Shown here piece after piece: positions 1 through 8,472 of a stretch of 64,000 bases of DNA. Source of the stretch: JADFRG01 sp036986135 (GTDB lineage Bacteria; Chloroflexota; Anaerolineae; Anaerolineales; E44-bin32); contig BTQZ01000007.1 in the NCBI GenBank assembly GCA_036986135.1, forward strand, positions 1-64,000, in the 5' to 3' direction. The stretch's first letter is position 1; each line of letters starts with the position of its first letter. Position numbers and translations under genes: made by a program. The notes under the pieces were generated by a model. It did not search any database. It worked only from the letters and a program-made list of their open reading frames with translations, and was not told the origin of the DNA.

Positions 1-25
1 TCCTTCTTGAGGAGTACCAGCGCAC

Positions 26-1744
26 ATGTCTGGAACCGATCCTGACAACCTCCAGCACGATACTTATGAGATTGTCCTGCAATTGATCGAGCTAAGAAGT
101 ACAAGCTCGAACGGTTCAGACCTTTTGAGGTCGATCACCACTCTCCTCCACCCGGTCTTGTTTGCCCTTTTTCCAGTAGTCGCCCTGCTCGGACGTAACA
201 TCGAGATGATCCGCCCGGCGGAGGCGATTCGTCCGACTGTTCTTATAGTAGGTGCAGTTATGCTTATTGTTCTTTTTGCCCGAGTCGGACTTAAGGACTG
301 GGGGAAAGGTGCCCTCGCCGGTACTTTTATCATCGTGTGGAGCTTCGCCTTTGGGCAAATCCGACAGCTGCTCCCGATAGACGACTCGGGCCCGGAGGCT
401 GCGCCCATTCAGCTCGGCCTCTTCCTTTTCTGGTTTGCCTCCATCGCCGTCGTCCTCCTCCTCCTGGATAGATCTAGAGTGATTCCTCCCAAGCTCCATT
501 TCGTCCTCGCCGCGGCCGGCCTGGCGGCCATCGCGCAGCCTTTTGCCCGCCTAGTAGCTCACGAAGTCGAAGCACGAAAGCCGTTCACCATCTCTTCGAT
601 TCAGGAGACGGTGGTTCCTTACCGACCGCAGCAAGCTGCTGAGAGGCGCCCGGACGTCTACTACCTGGTGCTGGATAGTTATGGGCGCGCCGATGTCCTG
701 GATGAGATCTACGAGGCAAGCAATCGTGACTTCCTCGGACAACTCGAGGGCCGGGGATTCCTGGTTGCCGACGAGAGCATGAGCAACTATGCCCAGACAA
801 GCCTTTCCTTTGCGTCCACGTTAAACATGACGTATCTGGAAGAAGTCGGGCAGATCGCCGGAAGCGACAGCTCACAGCGAGAAGTGGCACGCCTGATTCG
901 GTTCAGCGAGGTCGAGTCGATTCTCCGCGAACTTGGCTACACGGTTATGGCGTTCTCGACAGGGTACCGACGCGCAGAGCTTTCGAACGCCGATCTCTTC
1001 TTTGACGCACGCCCGCGGCAGGTGAGTCCTTTTGAGGCTCTGCTGCTCGAATCAAGCGCTCTTTGGGGCGCTGTCTACACACCTGCCTTCTTTGGTCAGG
1101 AGGTCACTTTCCCAGGCTATGCAGCGTACCGCAGTCGGCTGCTCGCGAACATTGATGCCCTAATGAGGAGCATCGAAATCACTGGGCCAAAATTTGTCTT
1201 CGCACACCTGCTAATCCCGCATCCGCCTTTCGTTCTAGGCTCCAGCGGCGATCCGGTGGAGCCGGCTCTCCCTTTTAGTGTAGCGGACGGGGATCAGTTC
1301 CCCGGCTCCGCGGCGGACTACACGACCGGTTATCGGAACCAGGTGGCGTTCGCCAATGAAGTCGTGGTCGAGTTCCTGGATATTCTTAAAGACTCTGGCA
1401 AACCTTCGGTTGTCATCATTCAAGGCGATCATGGTCCCGGGCTCCGACTCGACTGGGCGGATCCAGATAGGACGGACAAGTGGGAGCGACACTCCATCCT
1501 AAACGCCGTCCGGGCAGACGGTCTGAAATCCTCTTCGGTAGACGAGTCCATGTCACCAGTGAATACCTTTCGGCTCCTGTTCAACCACCTATTTAACGCC
1601 CACTACCCCCTCCTTCAGAACCAAAGCTTTTTCTCCTCTTGGCGCGCACCGTATGAGTTCATAGAGGTCCCGCCTCACCCGGGAAAAGACCAGGCGACAT
1701 CCTGGGATCTTCCCGATTGGACCCACTCCTCTGAGGGCACCTAG
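26..1744 (+). CDS. membrane sulfatase/alkaline-phosphatase-fold protein
   Basis: The 572-residue protein has a hydrophobic N-terminal third with about four or five membrane segments (residues ~40-175) and an extracytoplasmic domain of the alkaline phosphatase/sulfatase superfamily (~205-545). The domain opens with YYLVLDSYGRADVL, the usual first strand with metal-ligand Asp, and contains QGDHGPG near residue 468, the DHG motif of this fold. Such proteins transfer or remove phosphate, phosphoglycerol or sulfate groups on surface polymers. The substrate cannot be read from the sequence. The gene lies 10 bases ahead of a GT87-type glycosyltransferase, which suggests a shared role in envelope glycan or lipid modification. 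The start ATG follows a GAGGAG-like ribosome site. Confidence 0.75.
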   Translation: MSGTDPDNLQHDTYEIVLQLIELRSTSSNGSDLLRSITTLLHPVLFALFPVVALLGRNIEMIRPAEAIRPTVLIVGAVMLIVLFARVGLKDWGKGALAGTFIIVWSFAFGQIRQLLPIDDSGPEAAPIQLGLFLFWFASIAVVLLLLDRSRVIPPKLHFVLAAAGLAAIAQPFARLVAHEVEARKPFTISSIQETVVPYRPQQAAERRPDVYYLVLDSYGRADVLDEIYEASNRDFLGQLEGRGFLVADESMSNYAQTSLSFASTLNMTYLEEVGQIAGSDSSQREVARLIRFSEVESILRELGYTVMAFSTGYRRAELSNADLFFDARPRQVSPFEALLLESSALWGAVYTPAFFGQEVTFPGYAAYRSRLLANIDALMRSIEITGPKFVFAHLLIPHPPFVLGSSGDPVEPALPFSVADGDQFPGSAADYTTGYRNQVAFANEVVVEFLDILKDSGKPSVVIIQGDHGPGLRLDWADPDRTDKWERHSILNAVRADGLKSSSVDESMSPVNTFRLLFNHLFNAHYPLLQNQSFFSSWRAPYEFIEVPPHPGKDQATSWDLPDWTHSSEGT

Positions 1745-1754
1745 TTGCCGGCGC

Positions 1755-3026
1755 GTGAGACTTAGAGTTCTTATGAGACCCGGTAGGAGGCAGCTCCCAT
1801 TTCAAGACCTCACACCAACGGCGTGGTTCAATCTCGCCCTTGCGGCTAACGCCGGGTTGCTCATCCTGTTCATCTGGGGAAGTGTACAGAGCCGAGGGAC
1901 GATGACCTACGTGGCGATCGACTATCGGACCTTTCGTTCTGTTGGTGCCATCGCACGCGACCACGGTTATCAGTATGTCTATGATGAGCCTCTGCTTGAC
2001 GCGTACCAACGCCCACAAGTCGAGGCTTTTGCCACCACCCTGGGACAAGCCGATTACGTGCCGATAACAGTCCCCTACATTCCGGCCTTCCTCCCGGTTT
2101 TTCGGCTGATCCTGTGGTTCCCTCCGCTGGAGGGTTTCCTGATTTGGACCCTTGTCAGCGCATTCGCCATGATCTTGGCCTTTCGGCCGTCGCTGGAAAG
2201 ATATCCCCTGCAAGGACGTACGACGATCTGGATCGCGGCTTTCATTTCGCTCCCTGTTGCCCTCACCCTTCTCTTTGGGCAGGTCAACGCGCTGCTAAGC
2301 TTGGGTATCGCTGGATACCTCGTTTCCATGAGGCGCGGCCAAGACTTCCGCGCAGGGATTTGGCTCTCCTTGCTGCTCATCAAGCCGCAGGTACTCGTGG
2401 TCTTGGGGCCCGGGCTGCTGCTGGGCCGCCAGTTTCGCGCAGCGCTCGGCCTTGGAGTGGCGTCGCTCTCTCTCCTGGCGCTATCCTTTGCTCTGAGCGG
2501 GCAGGAAGGGTTGTCCGCCCTGGCATCCCTGTACCTTCGCTACCACGGCAATCTGCCTCATACGTTTCCCGAAGGAATGATGAACTGGAGAGCAATCGCA
2601 ACCCAAGTTGGCCTCGCGCTCCGGCGCGCCAGTGCAGATTGGGCCGCTGCTGCAGCGTCAGTGCTGACGGTCATTCTTGGTCTCGTCTTGTGGGTTCGTA
2701 TAGGGCAGAAACGAGACGAGAAGGACTTGGCTGTTGTCGTCCTTGCCTCTTACGCTGCGACCTCCCTCGCGGCCTGGCACGCTCACGTGCATATGGCAGC
2801 TCCCCTTCTCGTACCTCTGCTCTACCTCGTCGCCTTCCTGCCCTGGAGGGCCTACTTCATTACCTGGGTGCTCCTGCCCACGTTCGTGTTTAGCCTCGCC
2901 GGAATCCTTCTCGGCCCTGGTCCGGCCCACCGGGCCGTCGCTTTGGTTATGGTCGTGCTGAACGTAGCAGGTCTCTGGCTTGGGTGGAGGCAGATCACCC
3001 CTCAGCGCGCAATAATGGATCCCTGA
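1755..3026 (+). CDS. GT87/DUF2029-type membrane glycosyltransferase
   Basis: This 423-residue polytopic membrane protein has roughly nine hydrophobic segments. An N-terminal extracytoplasmic loop carries the acidic segment AIDYRTFRSV after the first membrane helix, typical of DUF2029/GT87 proteins, which use polyprenyl-phosphate sugars as donors. It follows the sulfatase-fold gene in the same direction with a 10-base gap, so the two are probably cotranscribed. The family assignment comes from overall pattern and the acidic loop; acceptor and sugar are unknown. Confidence 0.65.
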   Translation: MRLRVLMRPGRRQLPFQDLTPTAWFNLALAANAGLLILFIWGSVQSRGTMTYVAIDYRTFRSVGAIARDHGYQYVYDEPLLDAYQRPQVEAFATTLGQADYVPITVPYIPAFLPVFRLILWFPPLEGFLIWTLVSAFAMILAFRPSLERYPLQGRTTIWIAAFISLPVALTLLFGQVNALLSLGIAGYLVSMRRGQDFRAGIWLSLLLIKPQVLVVLGPGLLLGRQFRAALGLGVASLSLLALSFALSGQEGLSALASLYLRYHGNLPHTFPEGMMNWRAIATQVGLALRRASADWAAAAASVLTVILGLVLWVRIGQKRDEKDLAVVVLASYAATSLAAWHAHVHMAAPLLVPLLYLVAFLPWRAYFITWVLLPTFVFSLAGILLGPGPAHRAVALVMVVLNVAGLWLGWRQITPQRAIMDP

Positions 3027-3209
3027 GGTTTGCTGTAAAGCTCGAGAATTCGAGTGCCACCTTCGGTGGGAATAAACCGTAGCAGCTCTCCCGCCGCGAG
3101 GACACGCATCAGGCCGATCGCGAGTTGGATCGTGCGCATAGGGGCAAGCTTCCCACTTACAGGTAAGCATTGTCGGTAAGGGACATCGCCTTCCCGGCAA
3201 CGATGGTTT

Positions 3210-3240
3210 TTGATCCGCGAGAGAACCGCTTTGCTATAAT
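3210..3240 (+). promoter_or_regulatory. promoter of gatC, start codon very close to -10
   Basis: A perfect TATAAT occupies 3235-3240, with a weak TTGATC at 3210-3215 (spacer 19). The gatC ATG is at 3249, only 8 bases after the -10 box, and no Shine-Dalgarno sequence is present. Transcription would start at or next to the A of the ATG, so the mRNA is probably leaderless. Confidence 0.55.
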
Positions 3241-3248
3241 ACCGGGCT

Positions 3249-3545
3249 ATGGCCCTAACGCTTGAGGAGGTAAGGGCGATTGCCCGCCTCGCGCGACTGC
3301 AGTTGACCGCAGAGGAAGAAGAACGCTTTGCCAGCCAGCTCTCGGATGTGCTGGACTATGCCGCACGCCTGGGGGAGGTAGACACTTCTGAGATTCCCCC
3401 GACCGCTTCGGTGCTTCCCATGAGCGCGCCGCTTCGACCGGACGTCGTGCGGCCCTGTCCGCCTCGTGATCAACTACTCGCCAATGCTCCGGATTCGGAA
3501 GGTGGCCTGTTCCGTGTCCCCCGCGTACTTGAGCTGGAGCCTTGA
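3249..3545 (+). CDS. gatC: Asp-tRNA(Asn)/Glu-tRNA(Gln) amidotransferase subunit C
   Basis: The 98-residue protein has the full GatC pattern: an N-terminal helix LTLEEVRAIARLARLQL, a second helix FASQLSDVLDYAARL, then a Pro-rich linker and the C-terminal motif with FRVPRVLE. GatC wraps around GatA and GatB and stabilises the amidotransferase that converts misacylated Glu-tRNA(Gln) or Asp-tRNA(Asn). Length is normal. gatA follows 68 bases downstream; gatB is last in the same operon. Confidence 0.93.
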   Translation: MALTLEEVRAIARLARLQLTAEEEERFASQLSDVLDYAARLGEVDTSEIPPTASVLPMSAPLRPDVVRPCPPRDQLLANAPDSEGGLFRVPRVLELEP

Positions 3546-3613
3546 GGCGCTCTCTACCTCCAGAGAGCTAGACCCAACCTCACGCGTGTCTCCCGGAGAG
3601 AATAGACCTTCAA

Positions 3614-5071
3614 ATGGCGGAGCTAACCGACCTCAGCTTGCTTGAAGCCGCCGGCGCCCTGCGCGGCGGCGATGTATCTTCCACCGAGCTTACCCGCGCT
3701 TGCTTGGACCGCGTTCAGGCCATTGACGGCGTCGTGCGAGCCTTCCTGACCGTCACGGAGGACTTAGCCATGGCCCAGGCGGAGGCCGCAGATCAGCAAC
3801 TGAGGATGCGCTCTGACGAACCGCTGCCGCTCGTGCTTGGCATCCCCATTGCCGTCAAGGATGTGCTGTGCGTAGAGGGTGTTCCGACCACCTGCGGATC
3901 GAAGATCCTGGAGGGCTTCCGTCCCCCGTATACGGCCACCAGCGTCGCGCGATTGGTCGAGGCCGGGGCAGTGATTCTGGGAAAGACAAACACTGACGAG
4001 TTCGCAATGGGCTCTTCCACGGAGAACTCTGGCTACGGCGTGAGTCACAACCCCTGGAACCTGGACCGCGTGCCTGGCGGTTCGTCCGGGGGACCGGCGG
4101 CCGCGGTCGCCGCGCGCATGTGCTATGCAGCCTTGGGCACCGATACGGGAGGCTCCGTTCGCCAACCCGCCGCATTCTGCGGAGTGTCCGGCTTGAAGAC
4201 TTCTTACGGTCGGGTTTCTCGCTACGGTCTGATTGCCTATGGCTCGTCTCTGGACACCGTGGGCGGCTTAGCAAGGAACGTGGCGGATTTGTCCCCGATT
4301 TTCTCGCTCATGGCTGGGCACGATCCGTTGGACTCGACCTCGGTCACCGACCCGGTGCCAGATATCCATCTGAGCGGAGCCCCGAAGCTCCGCATTGGGG
4401 TTCCGAAGGAATACTTCATTGAGGGTCTGCAGCCAGATGTGGAGACCGCGGTGCGCGCAGCCATCGAAACCTTCCGGGAGATGGGTGCGATAGTCCAGGA
4501 AATCAGCTTGCCGCACACTGATTTGGCTCTCCCGGTCTATTACATCATTGCGCCGGCAGAGGCCTCCGCCAATTTGGCCCGCTATGATGGTGTACGCTAT
4601 GGCCCTCGGCATGGTCCTGGTTCCTATCCGGAGGACTACTTCGTGACCCGCGGGGAGCTTTTTGGGGCGGAAGTCAAGCGCCGTATCATGCTCGGCACTT
4701 ACGCTCTATCAGCTGGATACTATGATGCCTACTATGGGCAGGCTCAGAAGGTGCGTACGCTGATCAAGGGAGATTTCGAAGCGGCCTTTCAGGAGGTGGA
4801 CCTAATCGCTTGTCCCGTGACACCGACCACCGCCTTTGGCATCGGCGCGCATGGAGACGACCCGCTGTCCATGTACCTGGAGGACGTCTTTACGCTCCCT
4901 GCAAACCTGGCCGGCATACCGGGTCTCAGCTTCCCAGTAGGATTTGACTCCGAGGGCCTGCCCATTGGAATGCAATTCATGGCCCCACACCTGGAGGAAG
5001 CGCGGCTGTTTTCTGCCGCTCACGCCTATCAAGCTGCTACTTCCTGGCATACGAGGTGGCCCGAGCTATGA
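3614..5071 (+). CDS. gatA: Asp-tRNA(Asn)/Glu-tRNA(Gln) amidotransferase subunit A
   Basis: The 485-residue amidase-signature protein releases ammonia from glutamine for transamidation on GatB. The Ser-Ser-Lys catalytic triad is visible: Lys in PIAVKDV (~residue 81), the cis-Ser in the glycine-serine-rich segment PGGSSGGPAAA (~156), and the nucleophile region DTGGSVRQPA (~178). The length fits the family. The stop codon overlaps the ATG of the next gene (ATGA), which implies translational coupling to a nucleotidyltransferase rather than directly to gatB. Confidence 0.95.
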   Translation: MAELTDLSLLEAAGALRGGDVSSTELTRACLDRVQAIDGVVRAFLTVTEDLAMAQAEAADQQLRMRSDEPLPLVLGIPIAVKDVLCVEGVPTTCGSKILEGFRPPYTATSVARLVEAGAVILGKTNTDEFAMGSSTENSGYGVSHNPWNLDRVPGGSSGGPAAAVAARMCYAALGTDTGGSVRQPAAFCGVSGLKTSYGRVSRYGLIAYGSSLDTVGGLARNVADLSPIFSLMAGHDPLDSTSVTDPVPDIHLSGAPKLRIGVPKEYFIEGLQPDVETAVRAAIETFREMGAIVQEISLPHTDLALPVYYIIAPAEASANLARYDGVRYGPRHGPGSYPEDYFVTRGELFGAEVKRRIMLGTYALSAGYYDAYYGQAQKVRTLIKGDFEAAFQEVDLIACPVTPTTAFGIGAHGDDPLSMYLEDVFTLPANLAGIPGLSFPVGFDSEGLPIGMQFMAPHLEEARLFSAAHAYQAATSWHTRWPEL

Positions 5072-6063
5072 GATTGGTCCTTCCCATGGCAGGACTCGGA
5101 ACCCGGCTTCGTCCGCACACTTGGTCGAAACCCAAACCGCTGGTCCCTGTGGCGGGGAAGACCGTGCTGGGTCACTTCCTAGATCCGGTGATCGCGCTGC
5201 CGGAACTGGAGGAGCTAGTCCTGATCATTGGCTATCTCGGAGACCAGATCCGAGAATACATGAGCGCGCACTATCCGGATATGCGTGTGCGGTATGTCGT
5301 ACAGGAAGAGCTCTCCGGCCAGTCACACGCCATCTGGCTGGCGAGGGAGGGTCTGGAGGGCCCCACCCTCATTGGGTTTGTCGACACACTCATCGAAACC
5401 GATTTCAACGTCTCCAATAGCGAGGCTGCTATTTGGGTGCGTGATGTCGATGACCCGCGTCGTTTCGGCGTGGTTGAGGCCGATGCGGAGGGGCGAGTGC
5501 GGCGCATAATCGAGAAGCCCGATGACCCGCCGAGCAACCTTGCTGTGGTGGGCTTCTACTACTTTGAACGGGCGGAGCGCCTGATTGAAGCCATTCGGCG
5601 GCAGATGGAGCGTGGGTCTAAGCTGAAAGGCGAATACTTCCTGGCCGACGCCATCAACATCATGTTGGAGGGCGGACTGAATATGCGCGCGGTTCAGGTC
5701 GATGCCTGGAACGATTGCGGCACGCAGGGCGCCATACTGGATACCAATCGCTATTTGCTCGACCATGGTCGAGACAACACCGAAACTGCATTGGCGGGCA
5801 ACGGGGTCGTTATCGAACCTCCCGTATTCTTGGATCCCTCCGCGCGTGTGAGCCGATCCGTGATAGGACCGCATGTCTCGATTGGTCCCGGATGCGTAAT
5901 TGAGCGCTCCTCGATTCGCGGGTCGATCTTGGATGCAGATACCGAGGTTCGAGATAGCGACTTGTCAGATTCCCTGATCGGCCGGGCCTGCACGATTCTC
6001 AACTCGGAGGGATCACTGAACATAGGGGATGCTTCACAGGTGCGGGGTGGGAGCGGTGAATAG
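5068..6063 (+). CDS. sugar-1-phosphate nucleotidyltransferase with left-handed helix tail
   Basis: The 331-residue enzyme starts MRLVLPMAGLGTRLRPHTW, with the GxGTRL nucleotide-binding signature and KPKPLVPVAGK, as in RmlA/GlmU-type NTP transferases. Residues ~250-325 show hexapeptide-type repeats (VFLDPSARVSRSVIGPHVSIG), suggesting a beta-helix tail. It makes an NDP-sugar from NTP and a sugar-1-phosphate; which sugar is not clear. I chose the ATG at 5068 rather than an upstream in-frame GTG because 5068 overlaps the gatA stop as ATGA and begins exactly at the family N-terminus. Confidence 0.85.
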   Translation: MRLVLPMAGLGTRLRPHTWSKPKPLVPVAGKTVLGHFLDPVIALPELEELVLIIGYLGDQIREYMSAHYPDMRVRYVVQEELSGQSHAIWLAREGLEGPTLIGFVDTLIETDFNVSNSEAAIWVRDVDDPRRFGVVEADAEGRVRRIIEKPDDPPSNLAVVGFYYFERAERLIEAIRRQMERGSKLKGEYFLADAINIMLEGGLNMRAVQVDAWNDCGTQGAILDTNRYLLDHGRDNTETALAGNGVVIEPPVFLDPSARVSRSVIGPHVSIGPGCVIERSSIRGSILDADTEVRDSDLSDSLIGRACTILNSEGSLNIGDASQVRGGSGE

Positions 6064-6157
6064 AAGCGTGTTCCTATGGACCGAGGTTCCGGACGCAATC
6101 TTCGTCCAGTCTGGTGATCTACAGTTCTTGCTGGCCGATCTCGATGCCGCAGCGTGA
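6056..6157 (+). CDS. possible 33-residue coupled small ORF
   Basis: A GTG at 6056 opens a 33-codon frame that overlaps the end of the nucleotidyltransferase by 8 bases and ends in a TGA that overlaps the GTG of the next small gene (GTGA at 6154-6157). The chain of overlaps at both ends is what one expects of a coupled small gene, and the region would otherwise be an unexplained 90-base gap in a tight operon. The peptide has no recognisable motif, so this could also be chance. Confidence 0.3.
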   Translation: MNRSVFLWTEVPDAIFVQSGDLQFLLADLDAAA

Positions 6158-6369
6158 CAGACGAGATCGTTGAGTGCCATTCAGGGCATACGTACGCGGA
6201 GCGCCCCGTCGCCCTGCGGTGGGATGGCTCGCGGCTGGCCATCGAGGAGATCGAGGACGCGTGGCGCATTCCGGGCGGTCGCAAATTTCGGGTGCGGGTG
6301 GAGGACGGCCGGACCTTCGAGTTGTTTTACGGCGAGCTCTACGATGAGTGGCGCATCCTTGCGCTCTGA
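6154..6369 (+). CDS. small conserved-looking protein in gat operon (DUF6504-like)
   Basis: The 71-residue acidic protein contains WRIPGGRKFRVRVEDGRTF and a final YDEWRIL, resembling small one-domain proteins annotated as DUF6504, seen in several bacterial phyla with no known function. The start is GTG at 6154, overlapping the preceding frame. It ends 6 bases before gatB, so it is cotranscribed with the amidotransferase genes. The family link is by memory of the pattern and is uncertain; the gene itself is well supported by position. Confidence 0.6.
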   Translation: MTDEIVECHSGHTYAERPVALRWDGSRLAIEEIEDAWRIPGGRKFRVRVEDGRTFELFYGELYDEWRILAL

Positions 6370-6375
6370 CCTCCG

Positions 6376-7857
6376 GTGACCGTTTTCGAACCAGTCATCG
6401 GACTCGAGGTGCACGCAGAGCTGCTTACGCAGTCCAAGATGTTTTGCAGTTGTGCGGTGGTGGATTCCACCTCAGCCGAGCCCAACAGCTCGGTGTGCGA
6501 AATCTGCACCGGAATGCCTGGTACGCTCCCGGTAATCAATCAGCGAGCCGTGGAATACGCCCTGCGAGTGGCGCTGGCCCTCAACTGCACCATTGCCGAG
6601 ACCAGCGTCTTCGCCCGCAAGAATTACTTCTACCCCGATCTGCCCAAGGGCTTTCAGATCTCGCAGTACGAGCTTCCTCTGGCTACGGCCGGTTGGATCG
6701 AAATTGAAGACGCTTCAGCGACCCCCACCACCAAACGCGTGCGCATCCGGCGCGTACACCTGGAGGAAGATACCGGAAAGCTCCTTCATCGTGAGCATCA
6801 CTCCTTGGTGGACTACAACCGCTCCGGCGTGCCATTGCTTGAGATCGTGAGCGAGCCCGACCTGCATTCCGTAGATCAGGCTCGGCAGTACTCATTGGCG
6901 CTGCGGTCGCTGCTCCGCTACCTGCGAGTCAACAGCGGGGATCTGCAAAAGGGCGTGATGCGCTTCGAGGCCAACGTCTCCGTCCGCCCCATCGGCTCCG
7001 AGGAGTTGGGGACCCGCACAGAGATCAAGAACCTGAACTCGTTTCGTGCGCTCAGCCGGTCGATCGAATACGAGATCGATCGGCAGGCGGCGTCGCTGCG
7101 GTCGGGCGAGCCAGTAGTACAGAACACAGTAGGATGGGATGAGGTCCGCCAGGTAACGGTCTCGCAGCGAAGCAAGGAAGAGGCGCATGACTATCGGTAT
7201 TTCCCCGAGCCGGATCTCCCGCCGCTGCACATCGAAGCGGCCTGGGTCGATCGGGTCAGATCTGCCTTGCCTGAGCTACCGGCCGCTAAACGCGCGCGGT
7301 TTGTAGAAAAGTATGGCTTGAGCGCCTACACCGCCGGGGTGCTGACCGCTGAGAGGCCGGTCGCAGACTATTACGAGGCGGCCGTCGAATCCGCGCACGA
7401 AACTTCGCCGGTCAAAATCGCGAACTGGCTTTCGAGCGATCTGTTTGGTCTGCTCAACGATGCCGATATTGAGATCGACCAATCGAACGTAACTCCTGAG
7501 GCGCTGGCGAGGCTGGTGAGCCTGGTCGAGACCGGCAGGATCAGTGCCGCGTCGGGCAAGATAGTGTTGGGAATGCTCTTCAAGCAGGGCGGATCTCCCG
7601 AATCGCTCGTTGACGAGCAGGGACTGGCCCAGCTTGAGGATCAGGCCTCCATCCGCCCCATCGTCGATCAGGTGTTGTCCGACAACCCCGATCAGGTAGC
7701 CGAGTATCTCGCTGGCAAAGCCGCACTGTCGGAGTGGTTCCTGGGGCGGGTCATACGGGCAACGCAGGGCAAGGCCGACCCGGCTACCGCGCGCGCCGAA
7801 CTAGATGCAGCGCTTCTTGATCTTGATGATCGTGATCAGAATCAATCCAGTAGGTGA
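6376..7857 (+). CDS. gatB: Asp-tRNA(Asn)/Glu-tRNA(Gln) amidotransferase subunit B
   Basis: The 493-residue protein has the GatB catalytic domain beginning VIGLEVHAELLTQSKMF, with paired cysteines CSC...CEIC for zinc at residues ~24-42, the LEEDTGKLLH and DYNRSGVPLLEIVSEPD motifs, and a C-terminal YqeY/helical tRNA-binding domain (~345-490). It binds the misacylated tRNA and performs phosphorylation and transamidation. The start is GTG, 6 bases after the preceding small gene. Its stop codon lies at the first bases of a repeat (7855) shared with 10331, so the C-terminus may have been re-set by that insertion. Confidence 0.94.
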   Translation: MTVFEPVIGLEVHAELLTQSKMFCSCAVVDSTSAEPNSSVCEICTGMPGTLPVINQRAVEYALRVALALNCTIAETSVFARKNYFYPDLPKGFQISQYELPLATAGWIEIEDASATPTTKRVRIRRVHLEEDTGKLLHREHHSLVDYNRSGVPLLEIVSEPDLHSVDQARQYSLALRSLLRYLRVNSGDLQKGVMRFEANVSVRPIGSEELGTRTEIKNLNSFRALSRSIEYEIDRQAASLRSGEPVVQNTVGWDEVRQVTVSQRSKEEAHDYRYFPEPDLPPLHIEAAWVDRVRSALPELPAAKRARFVEKYGLSAYTAGVLTAERPVADYYEAAVESAHETSPVKIANWLSSDLFGLLNDADIEIDQSNVTPEALARLVSLVETGRISAASGKIVLGMLFKQGGSPESLVDEQGLAQLEDQASIRPIVDQVLSDNPDQVAEYLAGKAALSEWFLGRVIRATQGKADPATARAELDAALLDLDDRDQNQSSR

Positions 7858-7905
7858 CCATCACTACTTGAACCGCGCAGGCCGCGATATATGCTGGTCG
7901 CTGGC
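7855..7905 (+). repeat. imperfect direct repeat, left copy, at gatB stop
   Basis: The first 24 bases here (starting GTGACCATCACTACTTGAAC) are identical to those starting near 10331; after a short divergent stretch both copies continue with GATATAT-CT-TTCGC-like sequence, about 50 bases in all. The left copy begins at the gatB stop codon. The right copy is the 3' end of the decayed duplicate of the unknown gene pair. It looks like the relic tail of one more copy of that unit. Confidence 0.7.
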
Positions 7906-8472
7906 GACTGGCTGGCACACAAATGGTGTCTTACAGCTGGTCAGTGTTACCTGCGGTGCTCGGCTATCCATCATGGCGCATTCGCACGCACGACCAACCT
8001 GGTGGGGCGAGCCTTCGTGGAGCAGAAGAGGCGAACCAAGACGTTCCCGCTGTTCTGGATTGAGTCGAGCCGCTTGCCTGTCCTCGCTGACAGCCCAGGG
8101 AAGCTGGTCTTCGCGGCCTTGTGGCGGGTCAGTCGGCACCGGCAGTGGGTGCACATGAGCGAGTTCGAGCAGCACCAACTCCTTTAGCCTCGATCGGAAC
8201 TCGGGCTGCTACCGCCCATCAGCTCTGGAGATACATTCAAATGTGCAGCCTGATACTTCACGGCGCGTTTTTTTGCAGGAGGTTTCGGACTTGGCCCCAG
8301 ATACTGCCTTCGCTTGAACATTACACGACAACAGAGTATCGTAAACGAGACTCTTGGGAGCTGATCACTCCGTTAAGATTCACTCGCATGTATTGAAGCA
8401 ATACATGATCTTGAATGCAGGAACTCACGTGATTTACAAAGCCATCCCAGCAGCCGATCAGGTTATCAAGCC
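7858..8472. other. 615-base gap downstream of gatB
   Basis: No convincing gene is visible. The frames open here have no recognisable protein pattern and overlap each other. The stretch begins with the left direct repeat, becomes distinctly AT-richer from about 8240, and contains the inverted repeat at 8387-8407. The compositional drop fits inserted rather than ancestral sequence. Confidence 0.5.
8387..8407. repeat. perfect 9-base inverted repeat ahead of unknown gene
   Basis: The arms CATGTATTG and CAATACATG are perfectly complementary around a 3-base centre (AAG). It ends 65 bases before the GTG of the gene at 8473. It could be a dimeric-repressor operator or a small hairpin. No terminator-like T-run follows. 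Confidence 0.5.

Noticed and set aside
2114..2893. 259-residue frame inside the GT87-type gene
   Set aside because: Arg/Ser/Pro-rich out-of-frame shadow of a GC-rich gene with no hydrophobic or domain structure.
3002..3139. Minus-strand 45-codon frame (MRTIQLAIGLMRVLAAG...) behind the GT87-type gene
   Set aside because: It reads protein-like but overlaps the end of the glycosyltransferase gene, has only a weak ribosome site and matches no family I know.
7805..8187. Open frames just after gatB on both strands
   Set aside because: They overlap each other and the direct repeat, lack ribosome sites and show no domain pattern.
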